DNA of 28,914 nt from JBKPCD01 sp046727175. Lineage in GTDB: Bacteria; Acidobacteriota; Vicinamibacteria; Vicinamibacterales; 2-12-FULL-66-21. The stretch is taken from NCBI GenBank assembly GCA_046727175.1, contig JBKPCD010000038.1:1-28914 (forward strand), in the 5' to 3' direction. A program made the position numbers and the translations under genes. Shown here piece after piece: positions 1 to 8,168 of this stretch. The notes below the pieces were generated by a model that was not told the origin of the DNA, did not search any database, and saw only the letters and a program-made list of their open reading frames with translations. Numbering within the stretch: position 1 is the stretch's first letter; every line of letters starts with the position of its first letter.

Positions 1-863
1 CTCTTCAGAAGGGCGTCGTTCGCGCGTCGCAGATCGCTGGTGGCGCTCTCGACCTTCGCGTGGAGCTCCCTGTTGAAATCCTTGATCCTCGTCAACAGGG
101 CTTCGCGCTCCCGATCACGTGCGCTGAGGTCGTCCATCATCGCGTTGAACCCGCGCGCGATCGCCCCCAGTTCATCGTTGCGGCGCACCTCCGCCCGCGC
201 CGCCAGACTCCGGTCACCAGGGTGCGTCATGGCGTTGATGATGTCGCGCGCCGGACGACGGAAGAAATAGTTGAACATCAGACACAGCAGGGCGACGCAC
301 ACGGCGATCGCGCCGCCCATGACCAGGTTGTCCCGAATCTGGAGCTGACGGACAAGCGGGCTGTACGGGTTCTTCAGCACCAGCGCCGAGACATACCCGT
401 CGGCATCCTGGCCGTGAATCGCGATCGAAATCAGCCAGTGCCGCGCGTTCTGGCGGACGACCTCCATCGTGACCACCTCGGGCAGCGGGTGCTCCATTTC
501 TCCGAGCTCGTTGTCCGGGGAGTGCTCGTCGAGCGCCGGCAGGCGTTCTCCGGCAGGTCCTGTCGTTGCCGACAGCCTGAGACCGGTCGGCCCGGTCTGA
601 TAAACGTCGATCTGCTTGAAGCTGCGGCGTGCGCCCGTGACGCCGAGGATGTGCGCCTGCAACACGTCGGGACTCTTGAACAGCTGTCCGGCGGCGATGC
701 GCTCGGCGATGGCCATGGTCTGCGCGACGGCGTTGTTGTATCGGTCGTCTTCGATAAGGGATTGGGTGATTGACTGGTGGAGATAACCGGAGAGCACCAG
801 AATGAGCATCATCCCGCCGCCGGCAAGAAGGAGGAGCCTCGATTGAAGGCTGAGCCGGAGCAT
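1..863 (-). CDS. HAMP-domain sensor protein, probably histidine kinase (C-terminus outside window)
   Basis: The reading frame runs from ATG at 863 down through position 1 without a stop, so only the N-terminal ~287 residues are present. A first membrane segment lies at about residues 7-27 (LLLLAGGGMMLILVLSGYL). It is followed by a ~150-residue periplasmic sensor region, a second membrane helix at about 178-200 (AIAVCVALLCLMFNYFF) and a HAMP linker at about 200-250 (RRPARDIINAM, then NDELGAIARGFNAMMDD). A coiled coil (REREALLTRIKDFNRELHAK) then leads off the edge. This layout is that of a membrane sensor kinase; the DHp and ATPase domains are not visible, so a GGDEF or other output is possible. 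The start has an AGGAG nine bases upstream and an in-frame stop (TAG) just before it. It is divergent from, and overlaps, the MBL-fold gene. Confidence 0.85.
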   Translation of the reverse strand, partial: MLRLSLQSRLLLLAGGGMMLILVLSGYLHQSITQSLIEDDRYNNAVAQTMAIAERIAAGQLFKSPDVLQAHILGVTGARRSFKQIDVYQTGPTGLRLSATTGPAGERLPALDEHSPDNELGEMEHPLPEVVTMEVVRQNARHWLISIAIHGQDADGYVSALVLKNPYSPLVRQLQIRDNLVMGGAIAVCVALLCLMFNYFFRRPARDIINAMTHPGDRSLAARAEVRRNDELGAIARGFNAMMDDLSARDREREALLTRIKDFNRELHAKVESATSDLRRANDALLK

Positions 864-1709
864 AACGACCTACTCCTGTCGGATCTCGCGAGGCCTGCCG
901 AGGCACGGTTGCGTGACGCGTGGACCGTCACCGTCCTGGTCCACGGTGGCCTGCTCCGTGCGAGCACGGTACTCGCTCGGTGCGGACGCGAGGTGGCCCT
1001 CTTCGATACGGGGCTGGCGCAACACGCCGCGTCCCTGCTGCTGGCACTCGCTCATGAAGGTCTGGGGCCGGCCGACGTGACCTGCGTCTTCAATACCCAT
1101 GCCCACGTCGACCACTCGCACAACAACGTCCTCTTTCCCCGCGCCCGAATCTACTGCTCCGCACACGATCGCGAATGGACGCGCCAATTGCACGTCGCGC
1201 TCACCAGGGTTGCTCGTCCAACCGAACACGACCTCCTGCCGTTCTACCCCGAAGTCGTGAGCGCCGGCTACGATCCTGCCGTCATTCGGAAGGTGCTGGC
1301 GCTGCAGAACCTCGTGTGGGACCAGTCGCGGTGGGGAGATCCGGCGAACACCGTATGGCTCGAGGACCACGCCCCTCCGGACGGGATCACCGTCGTCGAC
1401 ACGCCGGGACATTCGCCTCACCATGTTTCATTCGTCATCGCGGCCAGCCGCCGCGTCCTCGTGTGCGGGGACGCCTTGATGCTCGCCGGGGAGGATCGTG
1501 CGACGGTGCAGCTCATGCCGCCCTGCGACCTCGCGACGTACCACCGGTCCAGGGAGCGCATCAGCACGTTCGATGGCATCATCGTGCCCGGGCATGGTGA
1601 GCCTTACGACAACCGCGCCACAGGAGGAGCGATCGATCCGGCTCGTACCAAGAATGAAGCGGTGTGCTCGTTCAGCAGCCGGTCAGAACAGGATGTCGAA
1701 TCCTCCTGA
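843..1709 (+). CDS. MBL-fold metallo-hydrolase
   Basis: This encodes a soluble metallo-beta-lactamase-fold hydrolase. The HxHxDH metal motif is present as HAHVDH (near 1099-1116). Further ligands are the His of GHSPHH (near 1410), the Asp of CGDAL (near 1470) and the His of PGHGEP (near 1590), so the binuclear metal site looks complete. The substrate cannot be predicted. The start is uncertain. The frame is open from ATG 777, but that lies inside the divergent sensor gene. TTG 843 has an AAGGAGG-like sequence at good spacing, although that sequence is also the antisense of a Leu-rich membrane helix. TTG 909 begins right where family similarity starts. The last ~9 codons run antisense to the end of the TonB-receptor fragment, so the native C-terminus may have been replaced. 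Confidence 0.85.
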   Translation: MKAEPEHNDLLLSDLARPAEARLRDAWTVTVLVHGGLLRASTVLARCGREVALFDTGLAQHAASLLLALAHEGLGPADVTCVFNTHAHVDHSHNNVLFPRARIYCSAHDREWTRQLHVALTRVARPTEHDLLPFYPEVVSAGYDPAVIRKVLALQNLVWDQSRWGDPANTVWLEDHAPPDGITVVDTPGHSPHHVSFVIAASRRVLVCGDALMLAGEDRATVQLMPPCDLATYHRSRERISTFDGIIVPGHGEPYDNRATGGAIDPARTKNEAVCSFSSRSEQDVESS

Positions 1710-2096
1710 GAAATGACGACGATAGGGCGCGAGGAACTGACCGAACGCCGGGTCGGCCAGATTGCCCCGCACGTCGCGCGGATTGAAGTGGTCCATCACG
1801 TTGAAGCCGCGGAGAGACAGCTGCACCGTGTATTTCTTCGTCACCTGGAATGCCTTTGCGAGCTCCGCATCCAGGACGACGAACCGTGGAAAGCGCGTCG
1901 CATTTGAGTTGCGGAGTCCGACGAACTGCTGTTGGCCGTCGCGTACCGAGTAGGGAAAGCCCGTTCGGATGTCGAGAATCGGTGAAATCGTGATGCGACG
2001 CGGAAGCGCCATTGTGCCCCACTCGACGAGGCGGTTGGGAACGTCGGTTGGCAAAGTCAACGTATCGCTCGATGATCTTTCCGGCATGCGATTCAT
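1683..2096 (-). pseudogene. TonB-dependent receptor, C-terminal fragment
   Basis: The ~137 residues look like the last beta-strands of an Oar/carboxypeptidase-regulatory-domain type TonB-dependent receptor common in Acidobacteriota. Visible features are LDIRTGFPYSVRDGQQQFVG, FVVLDAELAKAFQV, VQLSLRGFNVMDHFNPRDVR and a terminus GGFDILF ending in Phe, the usual outer-membrane barrel signal. Full receptors exceed 900 residues. Here the plug and most of the barrel are missing, and the frame closes at a stop near 2131, just short of the oppositely oriented DUF2252 gene. It has no signal peptide, so I regard it as a non-functional remnant. Its 3' end overlaps the MBL-fold gene by 27 bp. Confidence 0.7.
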
Positions 2097-2157
2097 GCAA
2101 TTGCGTGACGGATCTGCTTGATCGTTCCGTCACTCGATCCGGAGCCTATACTCGATT

Positions 2158-3219
2158 ATGAATATCGTCGATGCCACCCGTTCGTACGAACGGTGGATGG
2201 CACGGCAGATCTCCATCGTCAAACCCAATCTTGCGCACAAGCATCAGCAAATGGCGGAGAGCGCGTTCGTCTTTCTGCGCGGCACGTTCTATCGATGGGC
2301 CCAGTTGTGGCCCACCGTCTGCGCCTCCCTCGCTGATGCGCCATCGATCCCGAGTGTCGGGGACGTGCATGTAGAGAATTTCGGCACGTGGCGCGATCTC
2401 GAAGGACGTCTCATCTGGGGCGTGAACGACGTCGACGAGGCGTGCCTCTTCTCGTACACCAACGATCTCGTTCGCCTGGCAACGAGCGCCCCGCTGGCCA
2501 CGCGTCAGAATGGATTCAAGGTGAGCGCGCGCGATCTGTGCGACGCCATCCTCGATGGCTACACCACGTCGCTCGAACAGAAGGGCAGTCCGTTCGTGCT
2601 CGCGGAGCGTCGCGGCTGGCTGAAGCGCACCGCGCTCAACGAACTGCGCGACCCGGCGGAGTACTGGTCAAAGTTCGACGCGCTCAAGCCCGCGACGGGT
2701 CACATCCCACACGATGTCCTGAGGGCGGCACTTCCAGACGCACGCGTCAGATATCGCGTCCTGAAGCGCGTGGCTGGCGTTGGCAGTCTCGGACGGCGGC
2801 GGATCGTCGCGCTCGGAGAGTGGTGCGGCGCACGCGTCGCGCGCGAGGCCAAGGCACGCTTGCCGTCGGCTGCCGTGTGGGCGACCGGCCGCGCATCAGT
2901 CGGCGTCGATGCCGCATCGCTGCTCGAACGGGCCGTGCGTGCCCCCGATCCGTTCCTCAAGCTTCACGATAAGTGGATCGTCCGTCGACTCGCCCCCGAT
3001 TGCTCACGCATCGAGTTGACTGACTTGCCGCAGGTTCGTGATGAGGAAAGGCTCTTGCGCGCGATGGGATGGGAAATCGCCAACTTTCATCTCGGCGCGC
3101 GACGCGCCGGCATTCGAACCGACCTCAAGGCGCGCCCGGCGCGGTGGCTCCGGGACGCCGCCGTTCGGATGGCGGACGTTGTCGAGAAGGAGTGGCGCCA
3201 ATGGGTCAAACGCGCCTGA
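2158..3219 (+). CDS. DUF2252 family protein
   Basis: This 353-residue cytosolic protein belongs to DUF2252, a family distantly related to aminoglycoside-phosphotransferase/HipA-like kinases. Its function is not established. Two kinase-like motifs are visible. GDVHVENFGTW at about residues 67-77 resembles the catalytic-loop GDxHxxN. NDVDEA at about 90-95 resembles the metal-binding D-F-D. Both sit N-terminally, as is usual for the family. A C-terminal segment (VRRLAPDCSRIEL, then LLRAMGWEIANFHL) also fits. No signal or membrane segment is seen. It is flanked by gene remnants on both sides and has no obvious operon partner. Confidence 0.85.
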   Translation: MNIVDATRSYERWMARQISIVKPNLAHKHQQMAESAFVFLRGTFYRWAQLWPTVCASLADAPSIPSVGDVHVENFGTWRDLEGRLIWGVNDVDEACLFSYTNDLVRLATSAPLATRQNGFKVSARDLCDAILDGYTTSLEQKGSPFVLAERRGWLKRTALNELRDPAEYWSKFDALKPATGHIPHDVLRAALPDARVRYRVLKRVAGVGSLGRRRIVALGEWCGARVAREAKARLPSAAVWATGRASVGVDAASLLERAVRAPDPFLKLHDKWIVRRLAPDCSRIELTDLPQVRDEERLLRAMGWEIANFHLGARRAGIRTDLKARPARWLRDAAVRMADVVEKEWRQWVKRA

Positions 3220-3309
3220 TCGGACATGGCCTTGATGGCTGCTATCAGCGCGAGCCGACCTCCGCCCCCGCGGGCCGGCTGTTGACACCGCCAGTCACCA
3301 TGAACGGTA

Positions 3310-3915
3310 GTGAATGAGCCCTACATCGCGATTGGCGGCTGGAACAGCACCAGCATGCGGGCCGATGAATTCGATGCAGCGTTCGAGGGCTTCCGGACGG
3401 TTCCGATCCTGATTCTCGACGTGCGCATGAACGGGGGCGGCGAAGACCAGCTCGCGTTCCAAATTGCAGGCCGCTTCGCCACGAGCTCGGTGACGACCGG
3501 ATATGTGAAGCTTCGATGGGACCGCTGCATTCGAGCTTCGGGCCGCCGATCGCTCGTACGCTGTCCCCGCGAGGAGCGTGGCGGTACACGCGACCCGTTC
3601 TGTTGCTGATTGGCCGACGGTGCATAAGCAGCAACGAATCGTTCATCAGTGCCATGCGCGAACTCCCCAACGTGACGCTGGTCGGCGATCGAACCGGGGG
3701 TGCATCAGGAAACCCCGCCACATTTCCGCTCGCCGGGCGGCTGGACCTATACGGTCTCGCGATGGATCGCTTATACGGCGGACAATCAGGTGATCGAGGA
3801 CGTCGGCATCTCGCCCCGGGAATTCGTACCGGCGTCGTCGGCGGACTTCGCGGCAGGGCGAGATCCCGTTCTCGATTGGGCACGGTCGACGGCTGGCGCG
3901 ACGGCCGGACGGTGA
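3310..3915 (+). pseudogene. S41-family (tail-specific) peptidase, truncated and twice frameshifted
   Basis: The catalytic domain of an S41 peptidase can be read only by changing frame twice. From 3310 to about 3515, one frame gives EPYIAIGGWNS, then ILILDVRMNGGGEDQLAFQI. From about 3516 to 3725, a second frame gives PVLLLIGRRCISSNESFISA (nucleophile Ser and Glu region) and VTLVGDRTGGASGNPATFPL. From about 3725 to 3915, the first frame returns with GGWTYTVSRWIAYTADNQVI, EDVGISPREF and the natural end. The two shifts are opposite and compensating. The N-terminal domain is absent, and no start codon with a good ribosome site is seen. It is a clear relic of a secreted or periplasmic protease. Confidence 0.75.
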
Positions 3916-4096
3916 GTCGCGATCCGCTCCGCTTCTGCGCCGACCACGCCGTTTGGCACCGCGCGATCGTGAACGTCAGCGAAACGCCCCCGGCGAAGCC
4001 TGGTATCAGATCCGTTGCTCGCTTTACGGAATTCGACCTGGCGTTCGTGAGCTGCCTGGTTCCTCGCGCGTGCGCGGCTGGCATGATTCCGGCAGC

Positions 4097-4124
4097 GCAT
4101 CTGCGGTCGCGGACTCGCAGATGC
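4097..4124. repeat. Perfect 9-bp inverted repeat (hairpin)
   Basis: GCATCTGCG and its complement CGCAGATGC are separated by 10 bases. The right arm contains the ATG at 4121 that may start the lipoprotein. It could be a read-through barrier after the S41 relic (no T-run follows) or a structure hiding the start codon. Confidence 0.4.
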
Positions 4125-4726
4125 CGTTGCATTCGCTGTTGATATGTGTTGCGCGCCCCGAGCGCCGCAGGAGCCAGACATTCGGCAGAGTGTCTGCGGT
4201 CATGGGTCTCATCCTCCTCGGGGGATGCACATTGCCAGCTCCCACGGAGCCGATGCCGCCTCCACCTCCGCCACAGAGCCCGGGACCCAAACCGAACGTT
4301 GCCGGTGTGTGGCGTGGCGCAATCACAGTGGCCGACTGCTGGAGAAACCAGGGTGACGGCCCCGATCCCTGCGACGCACGTCGCGGGCGGACGGAACCGC
4401 TGATGCTGGACATCGAACAGATTGATACGGCAGTGCCTGATGCCGATTTGCGGATCACCGTCACCGCCTTCGTGCCAGCGGCACAGGGGACATGCTATGG
4501 GACCCGTGATGTGGGCTCGGTATTCTTTCAAGGGCCCATACGACGAGCGGCGGACCAGTTCGACGTCCTCGTGACGTTCAAGGGACAACTCGACGGCACT
4601 CGCATCGACTCGCTCGAAGAGATGGTCGACGTGAACGTGACGATGAAAAGCAGTTCGGGCTGGCAGCTCCTGGGCGAACGCTGGAGGTTCTCACCCATTC
4701 TGCGGCAGCCGGCGATCGGCGGTTGA
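4121..4726 (+). CDS. Predicted lipoprotein of unknown function
   Basis: The function is not recognised. The N-terminus carries a basic stretch (RPERRRSQTFGR), a short hydrophobic stretch (VSAVMGLILLGG) and then Cys, a plausible lipobox (LGGC). A Pro-rich linker follows (PAPTEPMPPPPPPQ), as in surface-tethered lipoproteins. The mature domain begins NVAGVWRGAITVADCW. It contains several Cys residues (DPCDARR, GTCYG) and alternating hydrophobic segments suggesting a beta-rich fold of about 150 residues. The start is uncertain. ATG 4121 gives a full signal sequence but has no clear ribosome site; GTG 4190 or ATG 4202 would leave a very short signal. Strong tandem hairpins follow the stop directly, consistent with a monocistronic unit. 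Confidence 0.6.
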   Translation: MPLHSLLICVARPERRRSQTFGRVSAVMGLILLGGCTLPAPTEPMPPPPPPQSPGPKPNVAGVWRGAITVADCWRNQGDGPDPCDARRGRTEPLMLDIEQIDTAVPDADLRITVTAFVPAAQGTCYGTRDVGSVFFQGPIRRAADQFDVLVTFKGQLDGTRIDSLEEMVDVNVTMKSSSGWQLLGERWRFSPILRQPAIGG

Positions 4727-4774
4727 CGTGGCGCCTGCCACGCGGATGTGCCACGCGTCACGGCCTGGTGACGC
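4727..4774 (+). terminator. Tandem hairpins downstream of lipoprotein gene
   Basis: The first hairpin, CGTGGC-GCCT-GCCACG (4727-4742), starts at the base after the stop codon. The second, GCGTCAC with GTGACGC (4755-4774), follows. GCCACGCG is repeated directly between them. There is no T-tract, so this may be a 3'-end stabiliser or an imperfect terminator. Confidence 0.4.
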
Positions 4775-4815
4775 CCGCCGTTCTCGCCCAACCAGCAGCC
4801 GGCGACCAGAGCGTG

Positions 4816-4867
4816 TTGACAGCTTCGGTAAAGATAGTTTACCATCCCAAACGTAAATTATATTTAC
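4816..4867 (+). promoter_or_regulatory. Cupin promoter with two identical-pattern operators
   Basis: A consensus -35 TTGACA (4816-4821) is followed after 18 bp by TACCAT (4840-4845), a fair -10. Two inverted repeats of the form GTAAA-N5-TTTAC are present: GTAAAGATAGTTTAC (4828-4842) and GTAAATTATATTTAC (4853-4867). Their centres are 25 bp apart. The first fills the -35/-10 spacer and the second covers the start-site region, a typical arrangement for repression by a dimeric helix-turn-helix protein binding two sites. The block is AT-rich in GC-rich surroundings. No regulator gene is adjacent. Confidence 0.65.
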
Positions 4868-4882
4868 TAAAGGACTCGCTCC

Positions 4883-5350
4883 ATGACTGCCCAGACCATA
4901 CATCTCGCGATCAATCCCTCAGATGAAACCATCGGGTTCGGGCCGCTCGTGGTCCGCTTCCTGCTTACCGGGGACAATTCGAACGGCAACGTCGCGGCCT
5001 TCGAGCTCATGGTCCGCGGCGGTCAACGCCTGCCGGCGCCGGCGCATAGTCACGACCACTATGAAGAGACAATCTACGGCCTCGACGGTGTCTTGACGTG
5101 GACCGTCGGCGGGAGCCCAATCGAGGTTGGACCGGGAGAGGCGCTGTGTATCCCGCGCGGCGCGATTCACCGGTTTGACAATCTTGGGAGCCAGGACGCG
5201 AAGGCGCTCTGCGTGATTACGCCCGCCGCGATTGGTCCCCAGTATTTCCGCGAGGCATTCGAGGTGCTGAAGGCGGCGGCTGGCGGTCCGCCGGACCGGG
5301 TCAGGATGGCCGAAATCATGCGCCGGCACGGCCTCACTCCGGCACCGTAA
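4883..5350 (+). CDS. Cupin-domain protein
   Basis: This is a single-domain cupin of 155 residues, a usual size for small cytosolic cupins. Cupin motif 1 is visible as PAPAHSHDHYEETIYGLDG (HxH...E...G metal ligands). Motif 2 is IPRGAIHRFDN (G/PxG..H..N). A metal site of three His and one Glu is therefore likely intact. Such proteins include dioxygenases, isomerases and sensory cupins, so the substrate is unknown. ATG 4883 is preceded by AAAGGA at about nine bases, which supports the start. It is the first gene behind the double-operator promoter, so it is probably induced by a small molecule. No partner gene shares the transcript within 170 bp. Confidence 0.85.
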   Translation: MTAQTIHLAINPSDETIGFGPLVVRFLLTGDNSNGNVAAFELMVRGGQRLPAPAHSHDHYEETIYGLDGVLTWTVGGSPIEVGPGEALCIPRGAIHRFDNLGSQDAKALCVITPAAIGPQYFREAFEVLKAAAGGPPDRVRMAEIMRRHGLTPAP

Positions 5351-5525
5351 CATCGCCAGCTTTCAACACTGCTGACACCTTCCCCCGGCATGGTCGGTAC
5401 GTGAGCGCCTCGACACTCCGTTGCACATTCCTGGGCCGCGTCTCTCGCCCTGCGCTGTGAACCTTCTGAAGGCTTCTGCGTAATAGGTTTCCAACGGTGA
5501 TTTCTGCGTCTCCGCAGTAGACGAC

Positions 5526-7985
5526 ATGGGCCTCTGGCAGGACTTTCAGTTCGCGATTCGGGTTCTTCTCAAGGAGAAGTGGTTCACGCTGGTTGCCGCG
5601 ACCGCACTGGCTCTCGGCATTGGCGTGAACGCCACGGTGTTCACCTTCGTCAACGCCGTTCTGATTCGGGGGCTGCCGTTCACCGATCAGGACCGGATCA
5701 TTGCGCTGGGCTCGCGGGATCCGGTGCGCGACCGCAATATGGGCGTGTCCTACCTCGACTTCAAGGACTGGAGCGCGGCAACCAAGACCTTCACCGCCCT
5801 GGCTGCCTTTACCGGGGCGACCATGAACCTCAGCGACGAAGGCAAGCCGCCGGAGCGCTTCAGCGGCGTGTACATATCGGCCAATGCGTTCAAATTGCTC
5901 GCCCAGTCACCCATGATCGGGCGGGACTTCCTGCCGGAAGACGATCGTCCGGGCGCAGCCGGCGTCGTGATGCTCGGCAACGGCGTGTGGAAGAACCGAT
6001 ACGGCAGCGATCGCGGCGTTGTTGGCCGGACCATCCGGGTGAACGACGCGCTGTCGGTCGTCATCGGCGTGATGCCCGAGGACTTCAAGTTTCCCTTCAA
6101 TACCGACTTGTGGCAGCCGCTCTCGACTATTCGGGACCTGGAGAGCCAAAAGCGCAACTCGCGGGGCTTCGAGGTGATGGGGCGGCTCGTACCCAACGCG
6201 TCCCTCGAACAGGCCAGGGCCGAGCTTCAAACGATCGGCCAGCGGCTGTCGAACGATTACCCCGACACGAACAAAGGCATCCAACCGCGGGTGCAGACCT
6301 ACAACCAGCGCGTCACCGGCGGACCCATCAGGACGATCTTTCTCTCGCTGATGGGGGCTGTCGCATTCGTTCTTCTGATCGCCTGCGCGAACGTCGCGAA
6401 CCTGCTGCTGGCACGCTCCGCTTCCCGGTCTCGCGAGATCGCCGTGCGCGTCTCGTTGGGCGCCACCCGCTGGCGCATCGTCCGGCAACTGCTGATCGAG
6501 AGCGTCGTGCTCGCGCTGATCAGCGGCGCGCTCGGCTTCGCTTTCTCGATTTTTGGTGTGCGCTGGTTCGACGCCGCGACTCAGGACGTGGGCAAGCCGT
6601 ACTGGATGAAGTTCACGATGGATCCCAGCGTCTTCGCGTTCCTCGCGCTGGTCTGCCTCGGGACCGGAGTGATCTTCGGGCTCGCGCCAGCGCTGCATGT
6701 GTCGAAGACCGACGTGAACGAAGTCCTGAAAGAAGGGGGACGCTCGGGGACGGGCGGCATTCGAGCTCGCCGGTGGACCGGCGGCCTCATCATTGCGGAG
6801 CTCGCGCTCACACTCGCTCTCCTCGCAGGCGCCGGCTTCATGATTCGCAACTTTCTCACGCTCTACCGTAGCGATCTCGGGATCGATACGTCGCGCCTGC
6901 TGACCATGGCGCTTGCCTTGCCGGAGCGCAAGTATCCAGCGATCGAGCAGCGCCTGGCCTTCTATCAGCAACTCCAGGAACGTCTGCGGGCAAACGGAAG
7001 AATCCGGGCGGTGAGCGTGGCCAGCAATGCTCCCATGATGGGCGGCTTTCGCAGACTCCTCGCTGTCGATGGCCGGCCGGCGGTCTCCGGCGAACAACCT
7101 CCTACGGTGACCATGGTCACTGGCGACCCGCGCTACTTCGACACCATCGGCCTGCCGATCCTTCGCGGACGAGCGTTTACCGACGCGGATGGCACTGCGG
7201 GGGAGGGCAGCGCGATCGTCAACACACGATTTGCGCAGGTGCACTTTCCAAAAGAGGATCCGATCGGCCGGCGGATCGTGTTGAGCATCGATCTTGCGGG
7301 CGGTGCGCCGCCGACCGGCGGTATTCCGACATCCCTGACCGCGACCATCGTCGGCGTCGTGTCGAATGTGCGACAGGCGAACTTCGACGAGACGGAAACC
7401 GATCCGGTGGCCTACCTGCCGTATCGGATCGATCCGAGAGGATTCATGGTGCTGCTCGCGCGCAGCGAGGGGGATCCGGCGGCTGTGATTTCAGTCCTCC
7501 GCGAGGAAGTGCGCGCGGTCGATCCTGATTTGCCCCTGTTCAACATTCGGTCGATGGAGGAAAACCTCGCGCGGCAGCGATGGCCATTCCGTGTCTTCGG
7601 CACGATGTTCGGGACTTTTGCTTTCATCGCCCTCATGCTCTCGGCAGTCGGCTTGTACGCGGTGACGGCGTATTCCGTGACACAGCGCACTCAGGAAATC
7701 GGCGTGAGGATGGCGCTCGGCGCCGCCTCGACGCATGTGATGTGGCTGTTCCTGCGGCGCGCGCTCTTTCATCTGAGCATCGGCTTGACGCTCGGCATCG
7801 CCGCCGCATTTGGTATCGGCAAGATCTTCGAGAGCAGCGACCTGCTCGTTCGAATGAGCGGACGAGATCCGCTCACGCTCGTGTCGATCGCCGCGCTGCT
7901 GGCCATTGTGGCGCTGACCGCGTGCCTCTGGCCTGCACGCAAGGCGACGCGGCTCGATCCGCTGGTCGCGCTGCGTCGGGAGTGA
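5526..7985 (+). CDS. ADOP-type ABC transporter permease (MacB/FtsX family)
   Basis: This 819-residue protein is of the duplicated orphan permease type abundant in Acidobacteriota. The layout is a first membrane helix at about 20-42 (FTLVAATALALGIGVNATVF), a MacB-like periplasmic domain at about 50-265, an FtsX three-helix domain at about 275-405 (AFVLLIACANVANLLLARSA), another helix near 420-440 and a second periplasmic domain. A second FtsX domain at about 690-815 (FAFIALMLSAVGLYAVTAYS) is followed by the family ending WPARKATRLDPLVALRRE. The signature RSREIAVRVSLGATRWRIVR is present. It carries no ATPase domain, and no ATPase gene is adjacent, as usual for this group. The role is presumed to be efflux or mechanotransmission. 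A wrecked paralogue lies at 11167-11510. Confidence 0.93.
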   Translation: MGLWQDFQFAIRVLLKEKWFTLVAATALALGIGVNATVFTFVNAVLIRGLPFTDQDRIIALGSRDPVRDRNMGVSYLDFKDWSAATKTFTALAAFTGATMNLSDEGKPPERFSGVYISANAFKLLAQSPMIGRDFLPEDDRPGAAGVVMLGNGVWKNRYGSDRGVVGRTIRVNDALSVVIGVMPEDFKFPFNTDLWQPLSTIRDLESQKRNSRGFEVMGRLVPNASLEQARAELQTIGQRLSNDYPDTNKGIQPRVQTYNQRVTGGPIRTIFLSLMGAVAFVLLIACANVANLLLARSASRSREIAVRVSLGATRWRIVRQLLIESVVLALISGALGFAFSIFGVRWFDAATQDVGKPYWMKFTMDPSVFAFLALVCLGTGVIFGLAPALHVSKTDVNEVLKEGGRSGTGGIRARRWTGGLIIAELALTLALLAGAGFMIRNFLTLYRSDLGIDTSRLLTMALALPERKYPAIEQRLAFYQQLQERLRANGRIRAVSVASNAPMMGGFRRLLAVDGRPAVSGEQPPTVTMVTGDPRYFDTIGLPILRGRAFTDADGTAGEGSAIVNTRFAQVHFPKEDPIGRRIVLSIDLAGGAPPTGGIPTSLTATIVGVVSNVRQANFDETETDPVAYLPYRIDPRGFMVLLARSEGDPAAVISVLREEVRAVDPDLPLFNIRSMEENLARQRWPFRVFGTMFGTFAFIALMLSAVGLYAVTAYSVTQRTQEIGVRMALGAASTHVMWLFLRRALFHLSIGLTLGIAAAFGIGKIFESSDLLVRMSGRDPLTLVSIAALLAIVALTACLWPARKATRLDPLVALRRE

Positions 7986-8168
7986 CGCTTCTCGTTCTAT
8001 CTCGCGCTGCGTGCCACGGCGAGACCGGGAGTGATCCCACCATCTTGCCTATCCGGACGTTTCCAGCCACCCATGCACACACGGCTGCGGCGCTGACCAT
8101 CTTCGGGACGGCGCAATCGTCAGAGTGCTCTCATCGGTTGGCTCTGTCTTGCTACTCTTGTCCAGTCC

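Noticed and set aside
3245..4588. 447-codon minus-strand frame across the S41 relic and lipoprotein
   Set aside because: Low-complexity Arg/Ser/Pro composition, no domain, and opposite to recognisable plus-strand sequences.
5907..7244. 445-codon minus-strand frame inside the ADOP permease
   Set aside because: Shadow of the permease codons; composition is charged and motif-free.
8138..8158. Sigma-54-like sequence TTGGCTCTGTCTTGCTACT before the kinase
   Set aside because: The GG and GC elements are separated by 9 rather than 10 bases and no enhancer-binding site is evident.
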